A stretch of 37,830 bases of DNA, from assembly GCA_964058805.1 (NCBI GenBank), contig CAXKVV010001466.1, positions 1 through 37,830 on the forward strand, given 5' to 3'. Every line of letters begins with the position of its first letter. Position 1 is the first letter of the stretch. The translations under genes and the position numbers were made by a program. The notes beneath the pieces were generated by a model. It was given only the letters and a program-made list of their open reading frames with translations. It searched no databases and had not been told where the DNA came from. Origin of the DNA: Schoenoplectus triqueter (Eukaryota; Streptophyta; Magnoliopsida; Poales; Cyperaceae). Positions 1 to 11,551 of the stretch are shown one piece after another.

Positions 1-196
1 TGATATTCCTCTGAAAAACATATTGCTTTCATCATATTCTTTAAAAGTTTACAATACAGATAGTTGATTTCTTTTTAATGATCTTATGTCTAACAATTCA
101 CTTCTCTGCTCAGAATTTGATTTGCAATCCTACCAACGGCTGGGCTCCTTGCTTTAACATTAATTGTGTTCTCCTTGATCCTTTAACATTGTGCAG

Positions 197-443
197 GTCC
201 AATATTGGAGTAACCCTTCTGGTGCCCTCCTTGCCAGCTGCTACCTGTAGAACAAATACTACATAATGTTATGCCCGAGTGATGGCCGAGTCCGATGTTG
301 TTTCTGTCAACGCCAATGAGATTTGTACCAGCAAAAAGGCTCTTGGACTTGAAAGGCCAAACGGCAATGTTCGGTATGATTTGCGCTCCACGGTCTTTGG
401 TGTATTTGAGAATTCGAAGAATCACGTGAATGATGAGTTGTGA
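197..443 (+). pseudogene. Terminal exon remnant of an unidentified gene, unit 1
   Basis: A pyrimidine-rich tract and CAG (194-196) precede an exon-like stretch that I do not recognise as a known family. The reading frame matches the open frame at 18458-18688 and contains the shared string GLERPNG followed by VRYDLR, TVFGVFENSKNH and a stop at 441-443. Unit 1 lacks one base near 245 and has other changes near 275-285, so the frame is broken between its first part (NPSGALLASC) and the downstream part. Amino-acid-level conservation between copies despite indels suggests that this was coding, probably the 3' end of a gene whose upstream exons lie left of the window. Function is unknown. Confidence 0.4.
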
Positions 444-1246
444 AAGACTGATAAGACTTTTTAGTTCTGAAAGGTGATGTATAATCGTTGCCTAAGCTTG
501 TAACTGCTTTGCAAATCCCTTTCCACTTTTATGCAACATGATCGGAATTTTCGGGTACCAGTACACGTACCAGACTGTTAAGAACCCATTATTGATATTT
601 CTAGTTATAGTTTCGAGGATACTTTCAATTCTTTCGAAAATTACAAATTTCTCTAAGATTTCAGTTGATGGCTTCTATTTCATAACATTTGCCAAAATCC
701 CCTTAAAGTCAACATCCAATCAGACGAAAACTTCATGGACGCACATGCAACATGAAATTCTCATTATTTCAAAATTAGACAATTTCCGCCAAGCCACAGA
801 TTTCAGAAGACGCCAGGGCTATCCATACTTTACCACAAGTTCATAACAAGAAGCAAGGAAAAAAATATATAATATTATCTTTTTTCCTTGCTTCTTAAAA
901 AAATTGAGAACTGCAATCATAGATAATTAAACTCGGTAGTGTTTGCAGTGGTCTTGAAAAAAAAACACACTAGGAGAGTAACTTTTTCTCACAAATACAG
1001 AATTACAACAAAGCTTCAAATCTTAATTTGGCGTCATAAAATAAGATAAGAGACAATAAAAGGCAGTCCTTTTACTTTGAATAAATAGAATACATAGAAT
1101 TCTATATCTTAACAGTAGTCAATATAATACAGTCCCTTTACTTTGAATACATAGAATTCTATATCTAGAAGGCAGCATAATTATTGACCTTGGTTGACTG
1201 AATCAGCAAGAAGCCCTGCAACGCTCTTTGATACTGCACGAGAACA
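444..1246. other. Non-coding spacer and 3' flank of NLR1
   Basis: This AT-rich sequence is shared with 18689-19417. A short open frame at 538-846 is frameshifted in the other copy, so I do not call it a gene. Bases roughly 1100-1246 are probably the distal 3'UTR exon of the minus-strand NLR, downstream of the predicted 3'UTR intron. Confidence 0.5.
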
Positions 1247-1887
1247 CTGCAATTTAAAGAGTAAATGTTAAAGCATGTCATGAATCCATTCTATTTTAAG
1301 AGTGCTTGTTAATTCAACTTCCTTTCTGTTAAGAAAATGGCCTATTTGGTAAAAAGATATCAGTTAAATTGGTAATGAATGGATTCTTAAATATTTGTTT
1401 TCTATCATAATTAGAACAAAATTAAGACAAGTACAACATTCATTAGGGCAATTAGGCAAAAAATTAGTAGAAAGGACTCTGCATTCTTGTGTATAATTCT
1501 GTTCTGATTTCTTATCCAGCATGCATTCTTTTAAGGAACACTCAAATCAGATAAACTGAAAGAATGAATTAAATTCCCAAGTACCAACTTACTAAAATGT
1601 ATGGACTATTTGCAAAGCGCGCACACACCCCGTGGTGCAAAACCTGAATTACTTCATTTCAAATCTGTAACTGACAAGTATGTTTCCTAGTTATACAGAG
1701 AAAACGAGATGATAAACAATAATTTTAGTTTTGTATGTTTCCCAGTTGTTTTGGAGAGGCTCCTGAAATCATTAAATTTTAATTTTGTCAAAACTCAAAA
1801 TTTGTAGCTTGTAAATAATCTTTTTAATATGAGTACAAAATTGATAACATGAAATAGCAAAATAATGTAGAGATAGTGTTGCCATAC
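1247..1887 (-). other. Predicted 3'UTR intron of NLR1
   Basis: On the minus strand an AAG|GTATGG donor lies at 1887, about 50 bases past the NLR1 stop. An acceptor with a T-rich tract and ATTGCAG ends at 1247. Unit 2 has the same donor and acceptor with an intron of 640 bases against 641 here, although the interiors differ by many indels. A spliced 3'UTR is common in plant CNL genes. Transcript data would be decisive. Confidence 0.5.
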
Positions 1888-1935
1888 CTTAAGTCCTCAA
1901 TTGTTTGGCAAATGCACGTTTGAAGAATTTAAATT

Positions 1936-4900
1936 TCAATAAATAAACACAAGAGGGACGTGTGAGATGAGATGCCAATCTTCACCAACTTCTTTTGTAC
2001 AACGTTTACCTAGCACTGGGCAATCATCAAGTACTATCCATTCTAAAGCAGTGAGGTGTTGGATGGAAAGGGGAAGGGATCTAAGGCCAGGGCATTTACC
2101 AATCGTCAACCTCTGAAGAGATTTGAGTGCGCCAAACCACTCTGGTAACTCATTTAGATTTTCACAATTATCGACTTTCAGTTCACGAAGACTAGATAGG
2201 TGTGCTAAGCTATGGGGTAACCGTTCCAGATTGTTGCAGTTCTGGATACTGAGTTCATTAAGTAAGTTGAGAATATGCAACAACTTCCACCCTTGTGATG
2301 CTGTAACATTAGCAATAATTATCTTCTTAGTATAGAAAGTAAGCATTGTTGATGGCGATGGCTCAGAAAAGTTAGACCTCACACCTCTTAGCACCGCCTC
2401 ATTGCAAAAATCTAATTCTAACTGTTCAACAGATGGGGGTATAAAAGGGTGGAATTCCAGTTTAGGGCAAAGCCAAATTGAAAGACGAAACAATCGGGGG
2501 TATGCTGGCTTTGGATTGCTGCTTTTCTGGTCTTCATCTACTATTGTTGACCAAAGAGAAAGTTTAGGTATATTGAATAGAGTCAATGTAGTGAGTGACG
2601 GAAAATGTTGGCCCTCAACAGAGACAAGTTCATCCATAGTATTTATTTTCATGTGCTTGAGGTGAGGGAAATCAACCCGGGGAAGGGCAGTGCATTTTAC
2701 TCTATTAAGTTTGAAGACTGTCAGGTATGGAAATGGTGAAGTACGGTTCTCCATCACCATCATCCACTGTGGATATATATTTGTGGGATAGTCCACTATT
2801 TTCAGCCTCTTGATGTTTTTATTGGGCCGAAGACATTCAAGTACCTTCAGACTCAAATTGTGGTTCATGCCTATCCCTCCCCATCGAAGGGAGAGCTTTT
2901 CAAGATTCAGCTTCATCTCTAATTGAGCCTGTATGCCTATCCCTCCCCATCGAAGGGTTAGCTTTTCAAGATTCTGCTTTCTCTCTAATTGAGCCTTTTG
3001 GGCCTCCGAGAAACTTTTCAATGCTCTTAAGTTCACGATAGTAAGCTCATCACCTAAAAGGTCCAGATTTTCAAGCTCAGAAAGTGAAGCATATTTGCTG
3101 TCACTATCCAGAACAAACAGGTGTAGCTGCTGGAGATGTGTCAACTTACCTATCCCTCGAGGGGTATTATGTAATGACCAACATCCTTTGTTCTTTAGGT
3201 ATCTCAGCTTTGACATTTTTCCCAATCCTTCTGGCAACTGCCTCAAGCGACTACATTGCTCGATGTCAAGACACTCCAGGTTTTTAAGTTCACTGATCTG
3301 TGGTGGAAGGTCAGAGAGCCTTGTTCCTCGTAGAATGAGAGAACATAATCGCTGAAGATTGGATATGGATGCGGGTAATGTTGTTAAAGCTTGACAATAT
3401 GACAGATTAACGATGCGAAGATTCTCAAGATTACCAATCGAATCAGGCAGATCAAGAATTTTGCAGGACGAAAGATTAATGCTCTCAATGAATTGGAAAG
3501 TACCAAGTGAAGTAGGTAGTTGTTGAATTTTGCTGCATTCTAATAGATTAAGAGTTTGTAAGTTTTGAAGCTTCCCAATCGAGCCTGGTAGTTCCGTAAT
3601 GTTTCGACAATAATATAAGTTAAGGTTTCGTAACTCCTTTAACTTTTCAAAAACACATTCTGGGAAGCTCTCAAGTCCATTGCAACAGGCAAGATTTAAA
3701 ACTCGGAGGTTTTCAAGTTGACTGAGAGAGATGGGAATATTTTTAATAATTCTACATCCTCTCAAGATCAAGCTTCTAAGGCTCTGACAACTACCAATAG
3801 AGACTGGTAATGTTTCAAGTGATCCACACCATGAAAGATCTAGTGTTCTCAAGTTGCGAAGTTTACCAAGATCATTGGGCAGACTTAGAAGTTGTTCACA
3901 ATCTTGTACATGTAAAGACAGCAAACTCCAAAGGCTACAAATTGCTTCTGGTAGCTCCTGGCATTTAAGTTTTGAAACTGAAAGGTATCTCAACATTTTT
4001 AGCTTCATTATTGACACTGGAAATGGTATGGAAATTAGTGGATCTAGAACAAGTGTCCGTAAACATTTAGCCTTCTTCTTTTTTATGAAATAACACGTCG
4101 TTTCAGAAATTCCATTATCAATAATAAAATCACCCTTATAAATATGAAGACCGCGTGCCTTTTTCATGATACTCATGTGCACCTCTTGTTTGCAGTCTAC
4201 CAGGCACAAATATCGGCACGTTTTATGGAAATCACTAGTTGGTATTGCCTTGGCATGTTCTGTGATATATAGATCATCACCAGCAATTGATTTAGCAAGA
4301 TCGTGAACTAGGTCGTGCATCCTGCATGTAACCACTTCTGTATTCTCATCTTTGACGGGATCCTGAAGGAAAGACATTTGAAGCAGATCATTAAAATATC
4401 CATTTCCAATATCCTCCATGCTGGCATCTCCATCCAATATTGGTATCATACCATGAGCAATCCACTGACCTATTAGCTCATCCTTGTTGATCATACCACC
4501 TTTAGGCAGTATTGAACAGTATGTAAAGCACTCTTTTAAAATTGGTGGTAACTGCATATAGCTCAGTTTAAGAGTTGCAACAATTTCCTTGTTTTCATCT
4601 CCAGGTAGCTTCCATAGGTCACTATTTCTTACAGTTAACCAGGCAGCCACCCCTTCTTTATGTTGCATGATGCTTCCTAGATGTTTTACAGCCAGTGGAT
4701 TGCCTCCACATTTGTCGACTATTTCCTTTGCAATTTTAGCTATTTGGGTATTAATTTCACTTAGTGGCCTCCCAAACACTCTTTGTGTGAACATGTTCAT
4801 GCATACATCTTGGGGCAATCCTCTCAACTTCAACATAATTATTGATTTCATTTGTTGAGCGACTCTTTCCATTCGAGTTGTTACAATGATCTTACTCTCT

Positions 4901-5790
4901 TTTGCTCCACACTCTAAGACCAATTTCAATTTCTCCCACTTCTCTTGGGAATGGTACCAAACATCATCTAAAACAAGTAAAAATCTAACTCCTCTTAGTG
5001 CTCTCGCTAGCTCTTTACCGAGGGAATCAAGGCCCTCAAGCTCAGATCTTAGACCAGTGGCTGATTGAATCAGAGCTCTCAGAATAGCTTCAACATTAAA
5101 ATTTTCTGATACATATACCCACATTCTCAATTCAAAATGGTTCTTCACCTCAGTTTCATCATTATACACCACCTGAGCTAGTGTGGTCTTTCCCATTCCA
5201 CCTAATCCAACAATTGAAATTATGGAAATGCTCTCTTGGCAATCTGTTCGAATTAACTGATGCATAATTTCATTTTTTTCAGAATCTCTTCCAAAAATGG
5301 TTTTTTCCTCAAATGACCATGTTTCCCTCATTGTACGACCCACCTTGATCTCTTTTACACCTCTTTTATCTATAAAAAAGTTTTTTCTCTCATCTGCAAT
5401 GACCCCAAGTCTCTCATTAAGTTGACTGATCTTGTGTGCCATCTTTGATCTCTTAATTAGGTTTACCTTTGAGAGAGCTTTACAAAAAGTTCTCTTTGCA
5501 GGACCATGTATGTTGCTCCTTGCAAATTCTGCTTCCATACGGAATTTCTCCAAAAGATCATCTGCATCATAGACTACATCTTTTAGTTTCCTGAGCCAAT
5601 TGTAAACTGGCATATCATCAATACTATGCTCATTAGCTTCTTGTAGTACATCTCTAATCGTCTTGATTTTACTCTCAAGTGCACGGAGATCATTGCTAAG
5701 ACCCCACAAGAGACCGAACTCTGACAGTATTGGCGAGCTGACCTTATCACACACAGTTTGCAAAATAGATGACTCAACCATTCCAGTCAT
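1936..5790 (-). CDS. CC-NB-LRR disease resistance protein (RGA-like NLR), copy 1
   Basis: This is an intronless 1284-residue CNL, a predicted intracellular immune receptor that would bind nucleotide through its NB-ARC domain. Domains in order are an N-terminal Rx-type coiled coil (about 1-160, with DADDLLEKF at 75-83, matching the EDVID position), P-loop GLGGMGKTT at 195-203, kinase-2 LLVLDDVW at 271-278, RNBS-B TTRMERVA at 304-311, a GLPL variant (GGNPLA, about 362-367), RNBS-D CFTYCSILPK at 421-430 and MHDLVHDLA at 491-499. Then come LRRs from about 560 to the end with repeated LPxSIGxLxxLxxLxL units. All key motifs are intact, so it looks functional. Met4 (MVESSILQ) is a more typical CNL start than Met1. 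Residues 1-183 are identical to copy 2. It differs by a 22-residue duplication near residue 950. The recognised pathogen cannot be inferred. Confidence 0.95.
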   Translation of the reverse strand: MTGMVESSILQTVCDKVSSPILSEFGLLWGLSNDLRALESKIKTIRDVLQEANEHSIDDMPVYNWLRKLKDVVYDADDLLEKFRMEAEFARSNIHGPAKRTFCKALSKVNLIKRSKMAHKISQLNERLGVIADERKNFFIDKRGVKEIKVGRTMRETWSFEEKTIFGRDSEKNEIMHQLIRTDCQESISIISIVGLGGMGKTTLAQVVYNDETEVKNHFELRMWVYVSENFNVEAILRALIQSATGLRSELEGLDSLGKELARALRGVRFLLVLDDVWYHSQEKWEKLKLVLECGAKESKIIVTTRMERVAQQMKSIIMLKLRGLPQDVCMNMFTQRVFGRPLSEINTQIAKIAKEIVDKCGGNPLAVKHLGSIMQHKEGVAAWLTVRNSDLWKLPGDENKEIVATLKLSYMQLPPILKECFTYCSILPKGGMINKDELIGQWIAHGMIPILDGDASMEDIGNGYFNDLLQMSFLQDPVKDENTEVVTCRMHDLVHDLAKSIAGDDLYITEHAKAIPTSDFHKTCRYLCLVDCKQEVHMSIMKKARGLHIYKGDFIIDNGISETTCYFIKKKKAKCLRTLVLDPLISIPFPVSIMKLKMLRYLSVSKLKCQELPEAICSLWSLLSLHVQDCEQLLSLPNDLGKLRNLRTLDLSWCGSLETLPVSIGSCQSLRSLILRGCRIIKNIPISLSQLENLRVLNLACCNGLESFPECVFEKLKELRNLNLYYCRNITELPGSIGKLQNLQTLNLLECSKIQQLPTSLGTFQFIESINLSSCKILDLPDSIGNLENLRIVNLSYCQALTTLPASISNLQRLCSLILRGTRLSDLPPQISELKNLECLDIEQCSRLRQLPEGLGKMSKLRYLKNKGCWSLHNTPRGIGKLTHLQQLHLFVLDSDSKYASLSELENLDLLGDELTIVNLRALKSFSEAQKAQLERKQNLEKLTLRWGGIGIQAQLEMKLNLEKLSLRWGGIGMNHNLSLKVLECLRPNKNIKRLKIVDYPTNIYPQWMMVMENRTSPFPYLTVFKLNRVKCTALPRVDFPHLKHMKINTMDELVSVEGQHFPSLTTLTLFNIPKLSLWSTIVDEDQKSSNPKPAYPRLFRLSIWLCPKLEFHPFIPPSVEQLELDFCNEAVLRGVRSNFSEPSPSTMLTFYTKKIIIANVTASQGWKLLHILNLLNELSIQNCNNLERLPHSLAHLSSLRELKVDNCENLNELPEWFGALKSLQRLTIGKCPGLRSLPLSIQHLTALEWIVLDDCPVLGKRCTKEVGEDWHLISHVPLVFIY
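2867..2998 (-). repeat. 66-bp in-frame tandem duplication inside the NLR1 LRR region
   Basis: Two 66-bp units, 2867-2932 and 2933-2998, encode consecutive versions of a 22-residue segment containing NLEKLTLRWGGIGI and NLEKLSLRWGGIG. NLR2 has a single unit at the same place, which accounts for the whole 22-residue length difference between the two proteins. The units have already diverged at several bases. Confidence 0.9.
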
Positions 5791-6161
5791 GAGTCGTGAT
5801 TTGGAAAATCGATTCCGAGTTGAATCGGCCGGAGACAGACGATTTTGCCCCGGGTTACCCGGCCAAGAGCTTTTGCACGAATTACGTTTGAAACTACTAA
5901 TTCACCCAAATTACTTGTCGAGGATAAGACATTGGATTTGTCTACTCAATTTTCGAAAATTTAAGAAAAAGATAATCGAATAGAGGCCTTCTAATAAGTT
6001 CCCAGTAATTTGAGAGACTGAGACGGCGTCTTTGTGGGAGTTTCAACTTTCAAGGGAGCGAGCGAGCGAGGAACACAGCGAAGGGATCGGATCGTCCCGT
6101 CCGGAAAATCAAAGGTACTGTGGTTATTTTAATTATTTAAGTTGGACATGCTGCATGCATC
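5791..6161 (-). promoter_or_regulatory. NLR1 5' leader and proximal promoter
   Basis: This is a relatively GC-rich stretch for the window, with a CT-rich minus-strand tract including repeated CTCG motifs around 6058-6070 that could mark the transcription start area. No convincing TATA box was found. It is nearly identical to 23895-24265. The site CATGCATC at 6154-6161 matches the target site into which the hAT element inserted in unit 2. Confidence 0.45.
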
Positions 6162-6525
6162 ATAGACCGACCATAGTACCTTTGGCTTTAAACCATCAAT
6201 ATTTAATACACTACTTATACCGATTTTTTTAATTAATTAAATAATTATTCAGAATTAAATATATAGAAAAATAAAATGCAATTCAGAATTAAATATTTAA
6301 TGAATATTATATTATATTATTTGAAAATTTTGTAAGAAATTATTATCAAAATATAAATAAGAAAAACTAAATTTCAAATCATAAATGAAAAAATAAAGTA
6401 CATATATAAACAACAGTCATATAAATAATAATCTTTGGAAAAAAATACATCAACGCCTACGAAATATCCTCCTAATGAGAGACGGTTTGTATGTATCTCT
6501 TGGTCGGATTTCACGGCGAGGGCGC
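6162..6525. other. AT-rich spacer between NLR1 leader and PMD pseudogene
   Basis: No gene is visible. The stretch is dominated by short A/T words such as TTAATTAATTAA and is shared with about 26454-26730. It probably contains the 3' flank of the minus-strand PMD pseudogene. Confidence 0.5.
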
Positions 6526-7264
6526 TCATGTCTTGCGTCGGCCGGTGCCTGCGTCTCGGGCACTCGAGTGAACGGAACTGTACCCACCTTTAATACTACG
6601 CCCAATCGACAACCGAATACTGAATGTGGAGAACTGAATGTACTCGTTCTCTTTCCTCATGTTCCTTGTATTAAACGGCCACATGTTATCGGTGATGTCC
6701 TCATAATTGTATGAATCGACATCCAACTCAAGTAGCATCTTCACCGTCCCGCTCCATTCATCATTAGTCACCCATGTTATTGATTTTTCTGTATTTTTTG
6801 AATTTGCAAAATCAGATCAGTAGAGTTTAAAAAATATATAAAATAACATATTAAAAATTTAAACTACCTTTGATAGGCAATCCCTATAGACTGCACACGT
6901 CCTCCAGCGTCACCATCAACTCGCCGACCGATAGATGAAATGTCGACGTCTCTGGTCACCACCTCTCGACAAGTGGTGTCAAGAGTGATTTATCTAACTA
7001 GCAATCACCCATGATTGCTTTCTGGTACAGACCAAGTCGATGCAGGTATGGATCCATATGCACGTTATATGGTATTTTCAGACGATGTGCGTTCAAATGT
7101 AGAGTGCTATGTAGCTGTAAAAATTTATTTATTACATACGACATGCTAAAATTAATTTTGAAGTATTTTTTTCACATTATACGATTAAAAATACTTACAT
7201 CGGTTCCGGCCCTCTGTGACTTATGTTCATTTTGGGGTACGACAAACAGTTGCGGATACTCCAT
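6526..7264 (-). pseudogene. Plant mobile domain (PMD) protein pseudogene, copy 1
   Basis: I infer three exons: 7264-7199 (starts MEYPQLFVVPQNEHK), 7114-6868 and 6788-6526, with GT-AG introns at 7115-7198 and 6789-6867. Reading frame is kept across both junctions (phases 0 and 1), and exon sizes equal those of unit 2. Exon 2 carries the PMD signature LLTPLVERW, then ETSTFHL and VTLEDVCSL, as in the MAIN/MAIL and long-form PP7-like family (DUF1985/PF10536 type). Those relatives act in the nucleus or are carried by transposons. Exon 2 contains three premature stops, all explainable by C-to-T or G-to-A changes from CAG, CGA and TGG codons still visible in unit 2. The protein would also be short for the family. 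Confidence 0.75.
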
Positions 7265-7340
7265 TTTTCACTATAATTATTTAAAAAAATTGCAAAAATC
7301 AAAATTAAGATACAATTTTAGTCGAATTAAATTAATTATA

Positions 7341-7450
7341 AGTTTGATACATTTTGGTCTAATTTGGTACAATTTGATACAATATGGTAAAATTTGGTGT
7401 CATTTCGTTCAATTTGGTATATTTTGATATAATTTGCTACAATTCAATAA
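7341..7450. repeat. Imperfect 11-bp tandem repeat (AATTTGGTACA-like)
   Basis: Roughly ten degenerate units of about 11 bases built on TTTGGTACAAT or TTTGATACAAT lie just upstream of PMD exon 1 on the minus strand. The equivalent array in unit 2 has one extra unit. Confidence 0.6.
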
Positions 7451-10400
7451 TTTCAGATAATTAACCTATTTACATTGTAATTAATATTATTTCACCTAAT
7501 TTAATCTAATATATTAATAATAATTAGCCTCATTAGTGCTAATATATAATTAAGCTAATTATAACTAAATAATTCAAAATTAACACTATAAATCAACCAA
7601 ACCAAACTATATTAACTATATTTCAATTATCACTATAATTATACTAACTAAATCAAATAAAACTATTAATTTTTATAAATTCAGATTTAAATTGAAAAAT
7701 AAAAATTACTTTCGAAATTGCGACCAAATCAACCGGTTTTTCCAACTCTCCTCCGAATGATAAGGAATTTAGCGCAAATGGTTTTCAAATTGGAGCAAAG
7801 ATAGGATAGATCAATTGAAATCGGGAAAAAAAAAATCGGTTTAGAAAAGGACAGAGAAGTGGGAGAAAGAGATGGAAAGAAAGGGTCGAGTGAGGGGTTA
7901 ATGGGTTGGCTGGACTCGAGTTTTAAACTCAGTTCGAAACTCTGAACTTTGAATTCGGATCTGACCAAATGAAATAACGAGTCCGACTTTACTTGTTTCA
8001 GTACTTTTTTTTATTTATTACAAAAAAAATCTGACTTACATTTGTTAAGCGACATTTAAAAATATATATTTTTTACTAAGCTCACCGAAAACTTAGGCCC
8101 GCATTTAAAATTCATCTCTCATCCAATCAATCTAGTGAGCAGTTGAGTAATCTCTCTTTAAAAAGTATATTTTTCTCTCTCATGTGTCATGCTTCTTTCA
8201 CTCTCTTGAGCAGTTGAGCAATCTCTTTTCAACATTACTTTTAAGTAGTACAAATCTTTATCTAATATCCAATCTAAGGAGCAGTTGAAGGCATCAAATG
8301 GATAGTCTAGAATTTATGATTAGTATTTTAATTTTCATACAATTAGTTATTATTATATTATCATTATAATTAATATTTTATTATATTTTTAATATGATTG
8401 TAGAAATATTTTAATATTATATTTCGCATTATTATTTATTTAACTAATATTGTAATGTAGAAACTATTTATTATGATACTAATAATGATATTAATAATAC
8501 ATTAAAAAAAAGATGATAGTAACAATAATAACAACAATAAAAATAAAAATATATTATCATCATTAGTATATTGTTCTTGTCTTTAATTTGCTCAATAAAA
8601 TGAAAATATTTTATGGAGTCATAAATAAAGATAAGATGTTTTGCCTTCTTAACTTTATGCTCAAACCAAACATAGATAGCAACAACTGTTAATGATTAAA
8701 GCATAATATAGAAAATTTATTTACGATAAACTGTAATGGAAATGCAGGGTATAATAACATCGCAGTGTATGAAAAATATGACAGTTAAATGGGTCTGCAA
8801 CTCTGTATATATTACAATATATATTTTATTTATACTAAATGTTTGTTCCTAATCCTACCTATCTTACCAAACAGTACCAAACGATTGCTCCCTTTAAATT
8901 TTTAATGTTTATCGAGAACAAACTCAACATTTAATTTGCATCATTCACTATAAAGAAATTAAAAGATCCGACCCTAAAACAAAGTAGAGAAAACATCCAG
9001 ACCAGAAGCAATGATTGACATGTCAGGCTAAAAAATAGATTTTTACAAATCGAATTTGTATGCCATGGAAAATTTAAAAACTCGTATTTAATTGAAATAT
9101 CATTTTTGAAAACTATCATTATTTTTAGTGCAATGATATAACTAATAATAATAACTTTCTTCGACCACATTATTAATATTGATTATTGTATGGATTTTTA
9201 ACACTTCTTGTTGCATTGAATTATAGTTATGAATTTCAGATGACTTGTATCCATATGGTAATTGCCTACAAGTCCGATCAGCTTTAAAAAAGAATCTCAC
9301 TCCATTACACTTAATGCATGTTCAACAGCACTTATTTTGATGGGCTTAGGATTAAATCATTTATTTAAATGGGTATGAATTCCATGAATGATATTTTGTG
9401 AGTTCTCAAAAAGAAGTGTTGTTGTGTGGATATAATTGCCCAAAATCATCTGAAAAAAGTAGCTGACCGGACAACATCTTGCAATAATAATAATAATAAT
9501 AATAAAATAAAATAAATAATTTGTCAGTGAATTTCCAACTAATCCCGTACTGCCAATGAATATACGTTCCACTGGTCCTCTTGGCCACAAGGTTATCCTA
9601 TTTTATTTTTATCAACTAATACATTAGAAGTTGACAACATTTGGAAGTTGGGTTCTATTAGATTGACATGGATCCATCTTTAATTCTTTATAGACTGTTA
9701 ATGCTCTTTCTAAAATGATTGAGAATTTTATTTCAAAACGCCGATGAGAGGATGGAGTGGACGGAACCCGATTGGCACGACAGAATTACAGAAAGCGAGC
9801 GAAGTACAGAAGAGAATGGAGGTTTTATTTTTTGTACGTCTGACGCCGGTTAGCAGTGAATAGGATAGTCCATAAGAACCGAGTTCTTAAATTTGATCTA
9901 GTCGGTCCGTCTATTTTTATTTGGTCTTCCTCCAACTCAGTCCTTTTTTTTTTATAAAAATCGAATTTGATAAGAATCTGATATAATCTTAAGAAATTAA
10001 GAAATGAGCTCTTATTAAATTTGATATTTTTAAATCTTTAAGTTCTTTATAAATTTGAGTATTTTCAAAATATTGCGTTCTAATTGTATTTAAAAATATT
10101 AAAATTTAGAAAATATTTTGAAAACTTTATTTTTCTACATTTATAGTAGTAATAATAAATTTTGTGTTGTATTTTAATTATATTTAAAAATTTTGAAAGA
10201 AAAATAAAAAAAATGACAAAATCTCTTTCAAGTCAAATCCTTATTCATTCCTTGCTCGTTCTTAAGGCTCAAAGCCAAACCTCTTAAATGTCAGATTCAC
10301 CTTAAAAGATTAAGTTATTTGAATTCGGCCATCTAATGATCATTTTTAAATCTGATTCTTACTTAATTTTTTTGTCGGTCTAGATCCGACCCTTGATTAA

Positions 10401-10927
10401 TGTCTAACAATGGAACCCACATGCACAACACTTGTGGCCTTCTGAGCCACGGGCATGAACAAAATGCTGAATTACCCTCCGTCCTTAATAAATAATTTCA
10501 TCATCGCTTTGGACATAAATTAGCATCGCGCCGAGGGCAAAAACACACAAATAATAATACAAGGAACTTCATCTTCCTCTTCCTTTTTCAATTGAAAAAT
10601 TCATAGACAGATATTATCGAAGATAATGAGTTGCAATTTATATATTTTTTTAAAGTGAACAGTGTATTTTGTCACCACCTAATTGTTTAAAGGAGGATAA
10701 AAAAAAGTACAAAAATATATAAAAATAGAACCAACAATAAAACTACTACTTAACCGCTGACCTAATCAACCAAATCATATACTCTACAGAGGGTATGGAA
10801 TGCTATCCTGAACATACCTAACTGCAACCCAAACTATATTGTTATATTAATAATATTAATTATAACAGAACTTATTTTTTAAGTTAATATTAGTACTGAA
10901 CTGACTTATTGTTTAGATTAGTGATAT

Positions 10928-11164
10928 TTAAATTGAATTATAAAATGATGTATATAAAAAAATAAAGGGTAAATTATAGCATAAACAGTAACACATATTT
11001 TGAATAATTTTTTTTTTCAAACTTTTTTGAGAAAAAAGATGAGGGTGATGCCCACAGATTTTTATTAATAAATGGTCACAATTCACAAGTGTGTGATCTA
11101 TATATACAGTAAAGAAAATCAAAATAGTGAAAATTAGAAGAGATGAATATTGTAGTGATTTCAT
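10928..11164 (-). CDS. Possible small secreted peptide (weak)
   Basis: The frame begins MKSLQYSSLLIFTILIFF, a good signal-peptide or membrane-anchor profile, followed by VNCDHLLIKICGHH and later cysteines, 78 residues in total. I do not recognise the family. The hydrophobic start could be chance in AT-rich DNA. The second copy (30018-30128) is cut by a stop in place of the Cys codon after LLIKI, which argues against a maintained function or shows recent loss. A sequence resembling TATATATA lies inside the frame, not upstream. Confidence 0.18.
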   Translation of the reverse strand: MKSLQYSSLLIFTILIFFTVYIDHTLVNCDHLLIKICGHHPHLFSQKSLKKKIIQNMCYCLCYNLPFIFLYTSFYNSI

Positions 11165-11551
11165 GGCGTGTAAACTGATTAGTTAGTTCAAGCATTTATT
11201 ATGTCTGTCGTTCTCGAACAAATACAACTATTGTTAAAGCCCCTTCATTGTTTATTTAGGCAAATTAGATATCAATCAACATCAATTTTGCTTATGGAAA
11301 TCTTAGGGACATATTATGTAATTCTATAAAATTACGCAACCTTGTAAATTTGAAGTTTTCCAGTCTGTGCTTGATTGGTTTTATTAAACATTATTAATCA
11401 CTTTTGAGAAGCAACGAAATGAAAGCGGGTAGTTATTCTTTTTTTTTTTAGGAAAAAAAAATTGGACGTGACTTATCCCAGCGATAATCACTCAAAAAAC
11501 TCCTCACAAATGACTTTTTGTTTTAAGCGCGCACGTAATTAATGAACTTTC

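Larger units (their letters stand above)
1..7690. repeat. Tandem unit 1, block A (direct copy of 18299-27990)
   Basis: From base 1 the sequence aligns in the same orientation with sequence starting at 18299. The alignment carries on through the decayed exon, the NLR gene, its leader and the PMD pseudogene. The main length difference is the hAT element present only in unit 2. Similarity fades in the AT-rich stretch just after 7690, where the partner copy changes orientation. The left end of the unit lies outside the window. Confidence 0.92.

Noticed and set aside
538..846. Frame MIGIFGYQYTYQTVKNPLL, also seen at 18782-18991
   Set aside because: The copies diverge by frameshift after about 50 codons and no domain is recognisable. 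It lies in the NLR 3' flank.
2123..5068. Several plus-strand open frames of 60-89 codons opposite NLR1 (and equivalents opposite NLR2)
   Set aside because: They lie antisense within a long intact CNL gene and show no domain of their own. Their conservation follows from the NLR sequence.
5663..5983. 106-codon plus-strand frame across the NLR1 start (copy at 23767-24087)
   Set aside because: It overlaps the CC coding region and leader in antisense. Identity between copies reflects the low divergence of that whole region.
9357..9590. 77-codon frame MWPRGPVERIFIG conserved in both inverted copies (31722-31955)
   Set aside because: Half of it is a translated (TAA)n microsatellite, and a second overlapping frame is equally open. 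Conservation is explained by the duplication.
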